Part shown: piece after piece, positions 32,797 through 42,948 of the stretch | How the letters are laid out: each line of letters opens with the position of its first letter | Position numbering within the stretch: position 1 is the stretch's first letter | Source: Pichia kudriavzevii | Lineage: Eukaryota; Ascomycota; Pichiomycetes; Pichiales; Pichiaceae | Length of the DNA stretch: 64,000 bases | Direction: 5' to 3' | Assembly (NCBI RefSeq): GCF_003054445.1 | Contig: NC_042507.1 | Coordinates: 2,604,001 to 2,668,000 of the forward strand | Notes under the pieces: model-generated | Databases searched by the model: none | What the model was told of the DNA's origin: nothing | What the model saw: only the letters and a program-made list of their open reading frames with translations | Position numbers and translations under genes: made by a program

Positions 32797-35226
32797 ATGG
32801 ACAAATCACTCAAGAGGGGGCTACTGGATAAGATCTACGAGAAGAGGAAGGCGACAGCCATTGAATTGGAACGCATTGTCTCGGAATATCTTGAATCTAA
32901 CGATAAGCAACGTTTGGAGACCATCATCAAGCAATTACGGAACGAATTTGCATACAACATCCATGATCCGCAGGCCAGGTACGGTGGATTGATGGGGCTC
33001 GCAGCGGTGTCCTTGGCACTGGGGCCTAACGATTTACCTATCTATCTAAACTCAATAATACATCCCGTCATTGCGTGTTTTGGGGATACCGATCCAAACG
33101 TCAGATATTATGCATGCGAGGCATTGTACAATATAACCAAGGTTGCAAAGGGTGAGATCTTGGTGTATTTTAACGAGATCTTTGATGTCTTGTGCAAGTT
33201 GGTGGCCGATGTTGAAAATAGTGTCAAGAACGGCGCTGATATATTGGATAGGTTGATCAAGGACATCGTTTGTGATAAGGCAACATACTACGTCTCTATT
33301 CTGAACAACAACTCCAACAAACTACAGTTGAAAGACTCGACCATCTTGGATAAAAATGGAAACTCTCTGCAGTACTATGATTCTCAATCAAATAAGGCGT
33401 TTAGCTTGCCTAAATTCATTCCATTATTGAAGGAACGCATATATGCAACCAATACTTATACGAGGTTGTTCATTGTCAGTTGGTTGATTTTGTTGGATTC
33501 GATACCGGATTTGGGCTTGATTTCGTTCTTGCCCTCATTTTTCGAGCCTCTACTATCATATTTGAAATCTCCTTTAAAGGATGTTAGAATTATAACAGAA
33601 AATTTCTTAAAGTTGCTATTAAAGGAAATAAAGAAAATCAATGAGATCAAATCAATTAAATCGAATAGGTCAATCAAATCAAATCCAAATATCACTATAT
33701 CCAATACCTCGAAATCCATTGATAGCGAAGAAGTCACAGTTGAGGATGGTTCGGATATTTACATACCCGGTGAAAATATCAGTATAGACTACCCTAAAAT
33801 AATAGATATACTAATAAACAACTTAGAATCAAGTGAAGACTTGATCAAATCCATCTGCTTAGATTGGTTAATTGAATTGTTATCGATTTCCCCCGATTCG
33901 TTTACCTTGTTAATACCTAAATTGGTTGTAATATTATTAAATATAATATCAAACAACAACTCTCATCTACAAGAGATTGCTCTTGACTTGAATGAAAAGT
34001 TGATGAAATTGGTGTCCTTGAATAGCCAAGAAACCAACTACACGACGTTGATCAATTGCTTGGCGACAGAATTATCAACTGATGTCAAGTCAAAATCAAA
34101 GAAAAAATTCCCAAATAATGATACGAATAACGATTTGAATAGGTTGAATTCGCTTGACTGGCTCATAATGCTACAAAAGAAAAACCCTGAAAGATTCATG
34201 GGCTTCTGTGATCGTATATTTATCATCCTACTCAAATCGTTAAATTCCTCAAATGAAAAAATTATCAACAAAATTTTGGACCTATTAACCAGAATTTCAA
34301 ACCAATCGGACGATAAGTACTTCAATAATTTCATGGTAGATCTACTAAATTTATTTAAGGAGGATTACAAATTATTGGACTCAAAATCTGATTTTATCAT
34401 TAAGAAGATCTGCAAATCTTTAAATCCTGAAAGAGTCTATAAATCATTGTCGAAGGTCTTGTTGGAGAACTTCTCAAGTAACGATGAAGATGATGGTGAA
34501 AGTAGCGGTAGTAATAACAACTTGAGTTTTATTTCAATAATGATTCAAATATTAAACAACAATTTAATCATTTCACCCGAGTTAACAAACTTAAGGAAAA
34601 AATTGATCAATCACACCGATGATGGCTCATTCGAATTGTTTGAAAGTCTATTTAAATGCTGGTCTCTAAACTCCCCATCTCTTTTGTGCCTAACTTTATT
34701 AACCTCAAACTATCACTTAAGTTATCAGATTATAAATCAAATGGTCAAGTATGAGATCAATATCAACATTTTAGTCCAACTAGATCTGTTGATCCAACTA
34801 CTAGAGAGTCCTATATTCGCCAAACTAAGATTAGATCTATTGGACCCAGTTACTAATATCTATTTATTTAAGTGTCTATATGGATTGTTAATGTTGCTCC
34901 CACAGTCCAACTCTTTCAAAATATTGCAGAACAGATTAAACTCGGTGTCTTCAATTGCCAATCTACCATTTGCTGAAGTTAGCAAAACTGAGATTCCAAA
35001 TAGAAAGCCCAATGATGAAAAATATAACAATGGACTTTTAGACTATTTTAATCAATGTCAAGAAAAACTTCAACATTTAAAGCTTGATCCGATTGAAAAT
35101 GGAAAGAACGGGGATATTGACGATAATATTAGCGCATCCCAAAGCGGTGAAAACGACATAAGTAACAAATTTGCTGAAATCTTTCAAAATGATCAACCTC
35201 TCGAAACAAGTTCAATTGTATCATAA
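32797..35226 (+). CDS. VAC14: Vac14, scaffold of the Fab1 PI(3,5)P2 kinase complex
   Basis: An 809-residue HEAT-repeat protein; S. cerevisiae Vac14 is 880. It holds the Fab1 kinase and the Fig4 phosphatase together on the vacuole membrane and so sets PI(3,5)P2 levels. The N-terminus is strongly conserved (LLDKIYEKRKATAIELE, ARYGGLMGLAAVSLALG, DPNVRYYACEALYNI, NGADILDRLIKDIV). The middle is Asn/Ser/Ile-rich and less conserved; the HEAT pattern resumes with LDWLIMLQKKNPERF and the C-terminal domain includes LLMLLPQSNSFKILQNRL. The 3' end is convergent with REI1, with stop codons only 15 bases apart. Confidence 0.95.
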   Translation: MDKSLKRGLLDKIYEKRKATAIELERIVSEYLESNDKQRLETIIKQLRNEFAYNIHDPQARYGGLMGLAAVSLALGPNDLPIYLNSIIHPVIACFGDTDPNVRYYACEALYNITKVAKGEILVYFNEIFDVLCKLVADVENSVKNGADILDRLIKDIVCDKATYYVSILNNNSNKLQLKDSTILDKNGNSLQYYDSQSNKAFSLPKFIPLLKERIYATNTYTRLFIVSWLILLDSIPDLGLISFLPSFFEPLLSYLKSPLKDVRIITENFLKLLLKEIKKINEIKSIKSNRSIKSNPNITISNTSKSIDSEEVTVEDGSDIYIPGENISIDYPKIIDILINNLESSEDLIKSICLDWLIELLSISPDSFTLLIPKLVVILLNIISNNNSHLQEIALDLNEKLMKLVSLNSQETNYTTLINCLATELSTDVKSKSKKKFPNNDTNNDLNRLNSLDWLIMLQKKNPERFMGFCDRIFIILLKSLNSSNEKIINKILDLLTRISNQSDDKYFNNFMVDLLNLFKEDYKLLDSKSDFIIKKICKSLNPERVYKSLSKVLLENFSSNDEDDGESSGSNNNLSFISIMIQILNNNLIISPELTNLRKKLINHTDDGSFELFESLFKCWSLNSPSLLCLTLLTSNYHLSYQIINQMVKYEININILVQLDLLIQLLESPIFAKLRLDLLDPVTNIYLFKCLYGLLMLLPQSNSFKILQNRLNSVSSIANLPFAEVSKTEIPNRKPNDEKYNNGLLDYFNQCQEKLQHLKLDPIENGKNGDIDDNISASQSGENDISNKFAEIFQNDQPLETSSIVS

Positions 35227-35241
35227 TTTTTTTCTTCAGAT

Positions 35242-36483
35242 TCAGCCAAATCTTTGGTTTCTATAGTGCTCCAAGTTATTCCTGTATTGTAACGCATTAG
35301 TGGATAATTGTTTATTAGTAACCTTACTTGTTAGTCTATTCACCTCTTTGACCTCTTTATTGTGTTTGATGGTTTCCTGCAAATGTAACAGTCTATCATT
35401 TTCTTTTCGCATGACAGCAAGTGTTTGCTCACCTTCACTCATACTCCTACTCTGTCTTGGCGAACTTTGCTTGTAGTATCTACTCATTGACCTATGTCCC
35501 AACTTGTGACCATTCGACAATGCCAACTCAACGCCGCTAGCATCGAGTTTACCCAAACTATATTGGTTGTCTTTTTCATCGTAAGATGCACTATTGCCGT
35601 TTCCAAATTCCTCTTCCCCTTCATAAAGCTCACTAAAATCATAAAACTGACCGTAATATAACTTCTCTTCTTTACTCTCAAAGGGAATACACGCATGACC
35701 CTTTGCAATAATATGTTGCCTTATGCCCATTAATTTGTTGCTTTTAAATCCACATTTGATACATTCCTTATCAACAACGACGGTATCCGATAAAAGCCTA
35801 ATCAACCCTTCTCTATCAACTAAATACTTTGATTCTGGGATGTACAAACTGTGGTTCACCATGACGTGCTTAACGTTGTCATCCAAAGTTTCAAATTTGG
35901 TTCCACAGTAGAAACATTCATTTAAAGGCAATGGTGCATTAGCCTCGACTGGCTGATCATGTTCTGTATAACTGTCGCTTTCACTTAGGTTGTCCGTGTT
36001 ATAATCAGTCGCATTTTTATCTGATAATAGTTCATTTCTGGAATCATCAGTATCATAGCCATATTCGCTTCTGGATCTGATGGTGCCTAGCGAAACATCA
36101 GATATATCCGAAAATGCTGGACTGGTATCCCTACTAGAAACACTGGATTTATCACTTTTAGCAAGTTGGGAACGACCTCTTTGCTGCAGTAAATTATATC
36201 TCAAGGAAGCAGAGTTGAGCTTTTTCTTGGTTTTCGAAACTTCGGGATTATCAATTGGAAACCCAAAATCATCGTACTTTTCGGTGTTCTCCTTGCTATG
36301 AGCAACTTTGGCCTGGAAGATCTCATTACTAACGGGTGTTAGTTGGGCAACTCTTCTTTTCAAATTGTATCTATGCCATTCTGTCTTCATGTGAACCCTT
36401 TGTAGCTCCATAGACACAAACTGAATACGGCATGATAAACAGGTGTATGTTCCGACACTGTTAGTAGAATGCAATGGTAACAT
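35242..36483 (-). CDS. REI1: Cytoplasmic pre-60S factor Rei1 (Rei1/Reh1 family)
   Basis: A 413-residue zinc-finger protein, near the usual length (393 for S. cerevisiae Rei1). The first C2H2 finger is at residues 15-38 (CLSCRIQF, then HMKTEWHRYNLKRRV), the family signature; a second (CFYCGTKF) and third (CIKCGFK) lie in the middle, followed by a C-terminal ALQYRNNLEHYRNQRFG, matching the Rei1 tail that probes the polypeptide exit tunnel. Rei1 releases Arx1-Alb1 from late 60S particles in the cytoplasm, after Drg1 (also in this window) has acted. Reh1 is a paralogue in S. cerevisiae; I call Rei1 because it is the more conserved form, but one ancestral gene may do both jobs. Confidence 0.9.
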   Translation of the reverse strand: MLPLHSTNSVGTYTCLSCRIQFVSMELQRVHMKTEWHRYNLKRRVAQLTPVSNEIFQAKVAHSKENTEKYDDFGFPIDNPEVSKTKKKLNSASLRYNLLQQRGRSQLAKSDKSSVSSRDTSPAFSDISDVSLGTIRSRSEYGYDTDDSRNELLSDKNATDYNTDNLSESDSYTEHDQPVEANAPLPLNECFYCGTKFETLDDNVKHVMVNHSLYIPESKYLVDREGLIRLLSDTVVVDKECIKCGFKSNKLMGIRQHIIAKGHACIPFESKEEKLYYGQFYDFSELYEGEEEFGNGNSASYDEKDNQYSLGKLDASGVELALSNGHKLGHRSMSRYYKQSSPRQSRSMSEGEQTLAVMRKENDRLLHLQETIKHNKEVKEVNRLTSKVTNKQLSTNALQYRNNLEHYRNQRFG

Positions 36484-36750
36484 TTAAAACTGGCTTTTGT
36501 TTAAGAAGAAAAAAAAGTAGTGAAAACACAGAACAATGACTATCCTGTTTCTCTTTTTTTTTTACACTTTTCGTTTCTTTTCCGTGGCAAACTAAAATAT
36601 TTGATAACGATTTTTCTCCGCAGGAACAACTGATTGAATCAATTTAATAATAGAAATAAGCGGTAGTAACTTAAGTATACAAGTCGACTTAAAAACAAAG
36701 AGTCTAAATAATGCTACGAAACAACAAAAGGGAAAATATGTGCTAGCAAG

Positions 36751-39042
36751 TTAAAATGCGACAGGAGACCCCTGCTTTGGCCAGACTCTTTTGAACAACT
36801 CCATACCAACGATATCTTGTTGATTCAAAGAACCATCAAATGAGGCCTTGAATAACCCATGGGTACCTAGCGCTTCCTTTATGAAACCAGATCTGCCCAT
36901 CTTAGTGAATAATGGGACATTCTTGTATGCATTGACGTCATGAGAGTTATGAAACATAAATCTAATTGTAACCACACTCTTGTGAATTTTGAAGACTTCA
37001 CCAGTGATGACAACCCTCTTTGCCAATATTCTTGTGAAATCAGTATTTTCAAAGGTACCTTGGCACAATATTTGAAGGTTTTTACTGTTCTGATCACATC
37101 TGAAAAACAAGGCAGGGGAGTTTGTAAATGACGTTGGTACAATGGCAGTAGCCAATGCCACTTGTCCCTTGTGTAAAAATCTTTGGAACTTGGCGACATT
37201 ATTGGCATTTCTAGTATGCTGAGAGAACAGAGGGTTAATTGCATACCTACGGAAGCCGTACTGAACAATCATTGGTTCTTTTGATTTTATTGGTTCTTCG
37301 TAAGACTCCCACGTTTGGATTGAAAAGTTACATACCGACAGTTTATTTTCATTTGGTAATAAAGCATAAACAATGAATGGTTTCATCTTTGGATCCACAA
37401 GCTTCATGAATAATTCTTTATTGAATTTGACACTAATTCTAACCTTATCGCCGGCAACTACAGTTGTAGTAGTTTTGAATTTCTTTATCAGTTGGTTTCT
37501 ATGTATTTTGTATCCCTTCAACCTTAGATATTCCAGCCAATGCACAGGTCTTCTTTCATCAAGTTCATCATAATCCCACAAAGCAGATGCAAGAGATTTG
37601 ACACCCCTGTATTTGGACAATCTTTCAGTTGCAACTTCATCATACCGTAACTCGATTTCATCAGGAAACTCTAGTTCATCCCGTTCTCTTTCTCTGTATT
37701 CTTGTAACTGTCTTTCCCGGTCTTCAGCGGTCAATTCCATATCCATACCTGCTTCTTCCGAATCATCAATATCGCCATTTTGTTCATGAATTTCCATGTT
37801 ATCTATCTCCTCCTCTCCTTTATAATTAGCTTCAGTGTTTAACTCCTCATGGGGTTCTTGTAATCCATACTCCTCAATTAATTTCTCAATCTCTTCGTCT
37901 TTCAACCATCTTGCTTGATATTCGGACATACCCTTTGGTAATCTAGTTCTGGCCTTTGGTTTTTCCTTATTAACCAAATCCCAGTCATCTTCAACTTCTT
38001 CGTCCACTTCACTATGTGATTCATCATCATCCATTTCATCCATTGATAAATCATTATTTTCGTCATCAAAATCTTGTAAGGGATTCAAAGTTGCTCTTTC
38101 ACTAGGGGTAATTGATTCAATTTCATTGTTTTTAACAAGCTTTTCAATTTGTTCAATTTGAAAATCTCCAAACCCAGGTAGATGGATCAAGCCATTGACA
38201 TTAAATCCTGTACCTCTTACAATACCTGTAATAGTTAGAAGGTCTTCGTTGTCATTGATAGTCACCTTATCAAGATGATCGGCTAAGAGATAACCTCTGG
38301 TGTCTCTCCAATGAATGCCCTTTGGGATCTTTTGAGACAAAGTTCTCAATAAGTTCATTGAATCATTCTTACTTTCTAGCATATAAGCCTTTTCGGCGTT
38401 GGGGAAAAAATGTTGATAAAAAGAAAATAGAGACTTATAGACGTCCTGCTGTAAATTTTTCTTTGGATAACTAGAAACAATATCTGGCAATACTGCAAAA
38501 CAACTAGATACACCTTGCGCTTCAACGGCTCTGATGATTTGTTCTCCATAGTTTCCCTCAACTTCTTCAGTTGCAGAAAGTCCAAACAACACAAAGTCGG
38601 ATACTTTACAGGAATCCAAAATCGATAGCAGGTCATCCATATCAGGTATAACAAATTTCAAAGTCGATTTGAATTTGTCAACTCTGACGGTAATTATATT
38701 TTCTGCAACTGAAGTGATATCAAATTCAACATCGTTCTTCAATAACTTGTTGATGATATCGTGGACAGACTGGTTTTTGGTTAGCGGCAAAATAGTAATG
38801 ACCCTCTCAACCTTATTAGAGGTAAATAGTGCGTGTTCCTCAGATGTTTTCTTGATTTTGTTTAGCTTCAGCTGGTTTCTCTGGTTTTTACGTTGGTCTC
38901 TAGTTTGAACCTTCAGAGCCTTGTTATTAGCTGCTGTTTTTTCAACCTTACCCTTATTCAGCGCCTTGAGTGCACGTTTGGAAGAATGCGGACTCTTGAA
39001 CGCCTTGTTGGCCTTCTTTAACGTAGATCTGTGACCTGCCAT
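36751..39042 (-). CDS. TSR1: 40S maturation factor Tsr1
   Basis: A 763-residue GTPase-like protein (788 in S. cerevisiae). The N-terminus MAGHRSTLKKANKAFKSP is the conserved basic segment. An inactive translational-GTPase core follows, then an acidic region at about residues 335-365 and 410-440, and the AARP2CN/DUF663-type C-terminal half with VHWLEYLRLKGYKI and the final VWPKQGSPVAF. Tsr1 binds pre-40S particles at the position where eIF5B would bind and blocks premature translation during late maturation. It is related to Bms1 but shorter and without the active GTP-binding motifs. An RRPE-like element lies about 70 bases upstream and two CACGTG boxes further up. Confidence 0.95.
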   Translation of the reverse strand: MAGHRSTLKKANKAFKSPHSSKRALKALNKGKVEKTAANNKALKVQTRDQRKNQRNQLKLNKIKKTSEEHALFTSNKVERVITILPLTKNQSVHDIINKLLKNDVEFDITSVAENIITVRVDKFKSTLKFVIPDMDDLLSILDSCKVSDFVLFGLSATEEVEGNYGEQIIRAVEAQGVSSCFAVLPDIVSSYPKKNLQQDVYKSLFSFYQHFFPNAEKAYMLESKNDSMNLLRTLSQKIPKGIHWRDTRGYLLADHLDKVTINDNEDLLTITGIVRGTGFNVNGLIHLPGFGDFQIEQIEKLVKNNEIESITPSERATLNPLQDFDDENNDLSMDEMDDDESHSEVDEEVEDDWDLVNKEKPKARTRLPKGMSEYQARWLKDEEIEKLIEEYGLQEPHEELNTEANYKGEEEIDNMEIHEQNGDIDDSEEAGMDMELTAEDRERQLQEYRERERDELEFPDEIELRYDEVATERLSKYRGVKSLASALWDYDELDERRPVHWLEYLRLKGYKIHRNQLIKKFKTTTTVVAGDKVRISVKFNKELFMKLVDPKMKPFIVYALLPNENKLSVCNFSIQTWESYEEPIKSKEPMIVQYGFRRYAINPLFSQHTRNANNVAKFQRFLHKGQVALATAIVPTSFTNSPALFFRCDQNSKNLQILCQGTFENTDFTRILAKRVVITGEVFKIHKSVVTIRFMFHNSHDVNAYKNVPLFTKMGRSGFIKEALGTHGLFKASFDGSLNQQDIVGMELFKRVWPKQGSPVAF

Positions 39043-39111
39043 TGTCTACTTGGTTGCTGGATATGACCAAATATTACATCCATAACCATCCTAATTTAAA
39101 AATGAATCAAC

Positions 39112-39126
39112 TGAAAAATTATTTTT
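39112..39126 (-). promoter_or_regulatory. RRPE-like element before TSR1
   Basis: TGAAAAATTATTTTT fits the ribosomal RNA processing element (TGAAAAATTTT) with one interruption and lies 70 bases before the TSR1 ATG, a typical place for genes of ribosome assembly. Confidence 0.5.
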
Positions 39127-39217
39127 TTTTCACCCTTCTTCCCTTTCTCTTGTAATTCAAGCCAAATATGGAAATATAGAAACAACTAGTTATTCCAATT
39201 ACGTAAGCAATAATTAT

Positions 39218-39280
39218 CACGTGACAACAAGTTTAATCTGATAGGCAAAGGGTCACAAATAAAGGTGATGGTAACACGTG
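39218..39280. promoter_or_regulatory. Two CACGTG boxes between TSR1 and RPS29
   Basis: CACGTG at 39218-39223 (in the longer form ATCACGTGAC) and at 39275-39280. They are 176 and 233 bases upstream of TSR1 and 120-190 bases upstream of the Homol-D box of RPS29, so they may serve both genes. Cbf1 is the likely binder, by analogy with Candida ribosomal genes. Confidence 0.5.
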
Positions 39281-39404
39281 CTTTGTATCAGGGTGCTTTA
39301 AGGGTATTTTTTACAAAAAAAATGAAAAAGTTAAGCCCCCGCGCACCGCTTTTTAAATTGCAGCTTTTGGTGCTTTCGCGTCCCTTAGAAAAAGTATGTA
39401 AAAG

Positions 39405-39412
39405 CAGTCACA
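39405..39412 (+). promoter_or_regulatory. Homol-D box of RPS29
   Basis: CAGTCACA matches exactly the Homol-D core element that replaces the TATA box in many ascomycete ribosomal protein genes, including those of S. pombe. Transcription would start roughly 50 bases downstream, leaving a first non-coding exon before the splice donor at 39618. Confidence 0.5.
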
Positions 39413-39617
39413 CTTTTTTCTTCTCTGCTCCCTCTCCACCCTCGATTACTCGTTTGGGAAACCATACCGGAGGGTGATTCCCATTCTGAATCTCACTCCC
39501 AGAGACTGGAGGGATCCCATTGATACACAATATTGGATATTTTTCACATTGAAGACAAGTAGGAAAGACAATCTTGAAACCTTGAATCTACCACCAGATC
39601 GACTATCCATATAATAT

Positions 39618-40177
39618 GTATGTACATTACACTTGATATCTGCAAATTAGAAGAATAGAGTATGCTATGGGGCAATTATAAAGAGAGAGATTATAAATAT
39701 TATGGAAGATGAAGTTAATGACAACTGAATTTTTGCTAAAATTTTCAAAGGAGAACACGTTCTAAAGGTATAGGTCATTAGTCATGGTATTGAGCTATTA
39801 TTTATATGAAAAGAAAGAGTAAAGATGTACAATCATTTACATGTATTTAATATGGATACGTATATCAGTTTAACGAAAAAGCAAATGATTAGACTTTTTT
39901 GAAGTATATACTAAGGAAATAGGATTTTGGCTTGACAATGTGCTGATTCAATGGTATGAATGAAACAAATTAACGCACGAGCTATTTAATTACCTAAAAA
40001 AATATCGGACCTATTTTGGCAATAAAGTAACAATGAAACAAAGAGACAAATTGACGGCAATTTTGAAAATCTTACTTCTTGTAGAATTCTCTCTCTGTTG
40101 TTTAGCGGCAACTGACTCTAAAACTATATCATACTCACCAGAACAATATACTAACAGCAACTCTAAAACTATTATAG
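39618..40177 (+). other. Probable 5'UTR intron of RPS29
   Basis: A perfect branch point TACTAAC lies at 40149-40155, 22 bases before a 3' splice AG (TTATAG, ending 40177), which is 7 bases before the RPS29 ATG. A consensus 5' donor GTATGT is at 39618-39623, giving an intron of 560 bases. A second GTATGT at 39394 lies upstream of the Homol-D box, so it is the less likely donor. The whole unit is non-coding. The motifs are directly visible; splicing is inferred. Confidence 0.6.
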
Positions 40178-40184
40178 ATTAAAC

Positions 40185-40355
40185 ATGGCACACGAAAACG
40201 TTTGGTTCTCCCACCCAAGAAACTTCGGTAAAGGTTCTAGACAATGTAGAATCTGTTCCTCCCACTCCGGTTTAGTCAGAAAGTACGGTATCAACATGTG
40301 CAGACAATGTTTCAGAGAAAAGGCTAAGGACATTGGTTTCACCAAGTTAAGATAA
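40185..40355 (+). CDS. RPS29: 40S ribosomal protein uS14 (Rps29)
   Basis: A 56-residue ribosomal protein, nearly identical to yeast Rps29. The opening [20 protein letters not shown] is family-specific, and the four zinc-binding cysteines are at 21, 24, 39 and 42 (CRIC and CRQC). It binds 18S rRNA in the head of the small subunit. The gene uses few codons, as expected of a highly expressed gene, and has a Homol-D box and probable 5'UTR intron upstream. It is shorter than typical gene-calling cut-offs. Confidence 0.97.
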   Translation: MAHENVWFSHPRNFGKGSRQCRICSSHSGLVRKYGINMCRQCFREKAKDIGFTKLR

Positions 40356-40552
40356 ATGTCTTGTATCTTTCTCTATACAATATAAACTTAAATATATTAT
40401 ATAAATTTTAATACTTTGTTAAAATACAGTCAGGTATAACCCACACCAAAAAATATGATTTCACAACACATGCACGATTATACTGATATAAAATAAAACT
40501 ATCAAAGGAACGTTGACATCAACTTCGAAACTGACCTTCAAGATATGACATA

Positions 40553-41230
40553 TCAATTTGCCAGTTTGATGATTTCTGCACTTTGGAGGATACGTACTTC
40601 ACCTTCTTCATTTGCTGGCTCCAACGCTAGCTTTAGTGCACATTTAGCAACTTCCTCTGCATAAATCGGATGTCCAATTGCATTGCCAATGAAAGTCCCC
40701 CTTGTCCATCTTCCCACATATTCTGCGAGTGTATTATTCAATCCTTTAGACACTTTACGTTCACCCAAGAGGATACCAGGACGCAAAATAATGGTTTTCT
40801 TGAACTTTAGATCGATAATGTCCTGATCTAATTGGCCTTTGGTTTTCATGTAGAGAAACCTCGAATCCTTATCTGCACCCATGGAAGAGACGATTATTGC
40901 AGTGTCAAACTTGCCAGATTCCTTAGCAGCCTTAAACGCCTCATAATTAATGTCATGATCAATCTTAACAAAATTTTCTGCTGATCCTGCAGCCTTCCTC
41001 GTAGTTCCAAATGCAGAGAAAAAGGTGGAGTTTTCTGCTATATCAGTGGATTTAATGACTTCACCCCATTGATCAGTCTCCTTGGATATAATCTTTACCA
41101 GTTTATCATTTTCGATTTCGGGGTCTCTTCTAAGAAGAGCAAAGACCTTCTTCGTCGACGAACATTCCAACGCCTTGGATAGGAACTCTGAGCCAACCAA
41201 ACCGGTACCTCCTAAAACAAATAACGACAT
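40553..41230 (-). CDS. FMP52: Fmp52-like NAD(P)-binding mitochondrial protein
   Basis: A 225-residue Rossmann-fold protein of the TIP30/Fmp52 family. The dinucleotide-binding loop is GGTGLVGSEF (residues 7-16) near the N-terminus; the FFSAFGTTRKAAGS and IIVSSMGADKDSRFLYMKTKG stretches (the latter with the Y-x3-K pair of short-chain dehydrogenases) and ILRPGILLGER follow. S. cerevisiae Fmp52 is 231 residues and is found at the mitochondrial outer membrane; its substrate is not known. It shares a 284-base divergent promoter with LAS1, which contains long T runs. Confidence 0.9.
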   Translation of the reverse strand: MSLFVLGGTGLVGSEFLSKALECSSTKKVFALLRRDPEIENDKLVKIISKETDQWGEVIKSTDIAENSTFFSAFGTTRKAAGSAENFVKIDHDINYEAFKAAKESGKFDTAIIVSSMGADKDSRFLYMKTKGQLDQDIIDLKFKKTIILRPGILLGERKVSKGLNNTLAEYVGRWTRGTFIGNAIGHPIYAEEVAKCALKLALEPANEEGEVRILQSAEIIKLAN

Positions 41231-41514
41231 TCTCCCTATGAATATTCACTGGTTATGATCTATCAGCTAGTTTATTTCAAAGATAAAGAGGCTGACGGGT
41301 TTTAGATTTTGCCAATGCTAGCCGAGAATACGAAATTCCCTATTAATTTCATCTTAATTTTTACCGGTTTTTTTTTTGGTGTTTCTGTATTCCTGTTTTT
41401 TTTTTTTTTTGGTGATTGCTGAAACAGTTTTATCTTTTTCGTTTTCCCATGATAAACCATCTCAGCCCTTTAAACTTTTGCTCTAACATTTCACTATAAG
41501 TGTTCAAATAAATA

Positions 41515-42948
41515 ATGAACAATCCACACATTACAGCCTTCAAATTCCCTAATGAACTAGAGTTTCTATATAAATGTTTTTATTTATCAAAGGATACGGA
41601 CCTGAAAAGACAGGCTATCTCAAAAGTACGATCATATCTAACGAAAAGTCCGATTCCTCATAGTATTGAAATAACTGCATTGCTAATGGAGGCAATGCTA
41701 GAAGATGAAACCCAGACAGGGGTAAAGCTATTCAAGTATGAAGAGAGAAAGACATTTCTCACATCGTCAAATAACCCCACTGCCACTGATTTGAATATTA
41801 GGCTTCAGTATTCAATGATTATGGTGAAGTTTGTAAATGGGTTACTTGATCCATTCCAGCAATCCATGTTCAACATTAGTCTGCATAAATTAGCTGTTGA
41901 ATTGAAGCTACCAAATTACTTTGTTGAATGCAGGCATATCTGTACACATGAGAGGTTACCAAGTCTACAAATGCTGAGGATGATTACACAACGTGCATAT
42001 CAGTGGCTGAGGGTTGAGTACTGGGAAAACATCCTTAATAAATACAAAAGTCTGGACCTATTAGAAGTCAATGAAACAAGGTGGAATATGAGCCTAATGA
42101 ACGTCAAGAGAACTCATGATTTAAAAACACTGCAGCAAAAAGAACAAAATGGCGATATCTTTTCAAAATACTCATTAAAAGAAGTAGAGAATCTCTTAAA
42201 GTCAATAAGAAAGGATCGGAAACGGGAGATTCAAGAAAAAGTTAAGTTACAAAGCGTGGTGGATGACACCAACAAACTCAAACATTTGATTGATACTAAA
42301 AATGCCAGTAACATAATTCAAATTATGATATTTCGAAATGTTTTGTTACTGCAAACAGAAAAAAACCATGACGTCAATGAGAAACAGTTGGTAGGTATGC
42401 GTATGATATGGGGAACTATATTACAGAATTTAGACGTTACATTTGTGACGAAACTATGGATCGAACTTTTCAAACTATCCACATCTACAACTTTGGTGAA
42501 CTATGGCACAAATTATGTTGAAGAATGCATCATTAATAATAAACCGATAAAGTACCTCAAAAGCGAAGCTGAAATACGGCAGTGTGAAAATTGGATTAAA
42601 TGGATTTTGGAAAATATCACCTTTATAGATAAGTCCAACATTGGTGAAATTGTTCAGCTATTGTTCACTCAAAGCAATGCAAGTAGAATCTGTGTTCCAA
42701 TACTGAATAATCAATATTCAGCCTTACTGACAGAAGTCAATTGCCAAGAGAAAATTGCGACTCTTGAGAAAACAATACAAAGATTTTGGACAAATGAAAC
42801 CAATTTTAAAAAACGTACTTTGGAAGACGTTGAATTAAACATACTAGATGATGAGAACACAAATAAGAGAACAAAGACTTCCATCAATCTCTTTGACAGC
42901 TATTCATCCTGGAGGCCGATCCCATTTGGATGTCCTCCACCTATTTAG
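41515..42948 (+). CDS. LAS1: Las1 endoribonuclease for ITS2 cleavage
   Basis: A 477-residue protein (502 in S. cerevisiae). The HEPN nuclease domain is N-terminal, with the catalytic R-x4-H motif at R140-H145 within ECRHICTHERLPSL, the most conserved Las1 segment. A coiled-coil and poorly conserved middle follows, and the C-terminus ends SSWRPIPFGCPPPI, the conserved LCT tail that inserts into the Grc3 kinase active site. The Las1-Grc3 complex cuts at C2 in ITS2 of pre-rRNA and phosphorylates the product. The stop codon overlaps that of the next gene on the opposite strand by 4 bases. Confidence 0.93.
   Translation: MNNPHITAFKFPNELEFLYKCFYLSKDTDLKRQAISKVRSYLTKSPIPHSIEITALLMEAMLEDETQTGVKLFKYEERKTFLTSSNNPTATDLNIRLQYSMIMVKFVNGLLDPFQQSMFNISLHKLAVELKLPNYFVECRHICTHERLPSLQMLRMITQRAYQWLRVEYWENILNKYKSLDLLEVNETRWNMSLMNVKRTHDLKTLQQKEQNGDIFSKYSLKEVENLLKSIRKDRKREIQEKVKLQSVVDDTNKLKHLIDTKNASNIIQIMIFRNVLLLQTEKNHDVNEKQLVGMRMIWGTILQNLDVTFVTKLWIELFKLSTSTTLVNYGTNYVEECIINNKPIKYLKSEAEIRQCENWIKWILENITFIDKSNIGEIVQLLFTQSNASRICVPILNNQYSALLTEVNCQEKIATLEKTIQRFWTNETNFKKRTLEDVELNILDDENTNKRTKTSINLFDSYSSWRPIPFGCPPPI

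Noticed and set aside
39394-39399. GTATGT as the splice donor of RPS29
   Set aside because: It lies upstream of the Homol-D box, so would probably not be transcribed; the GTATGT at 39618 fits better.
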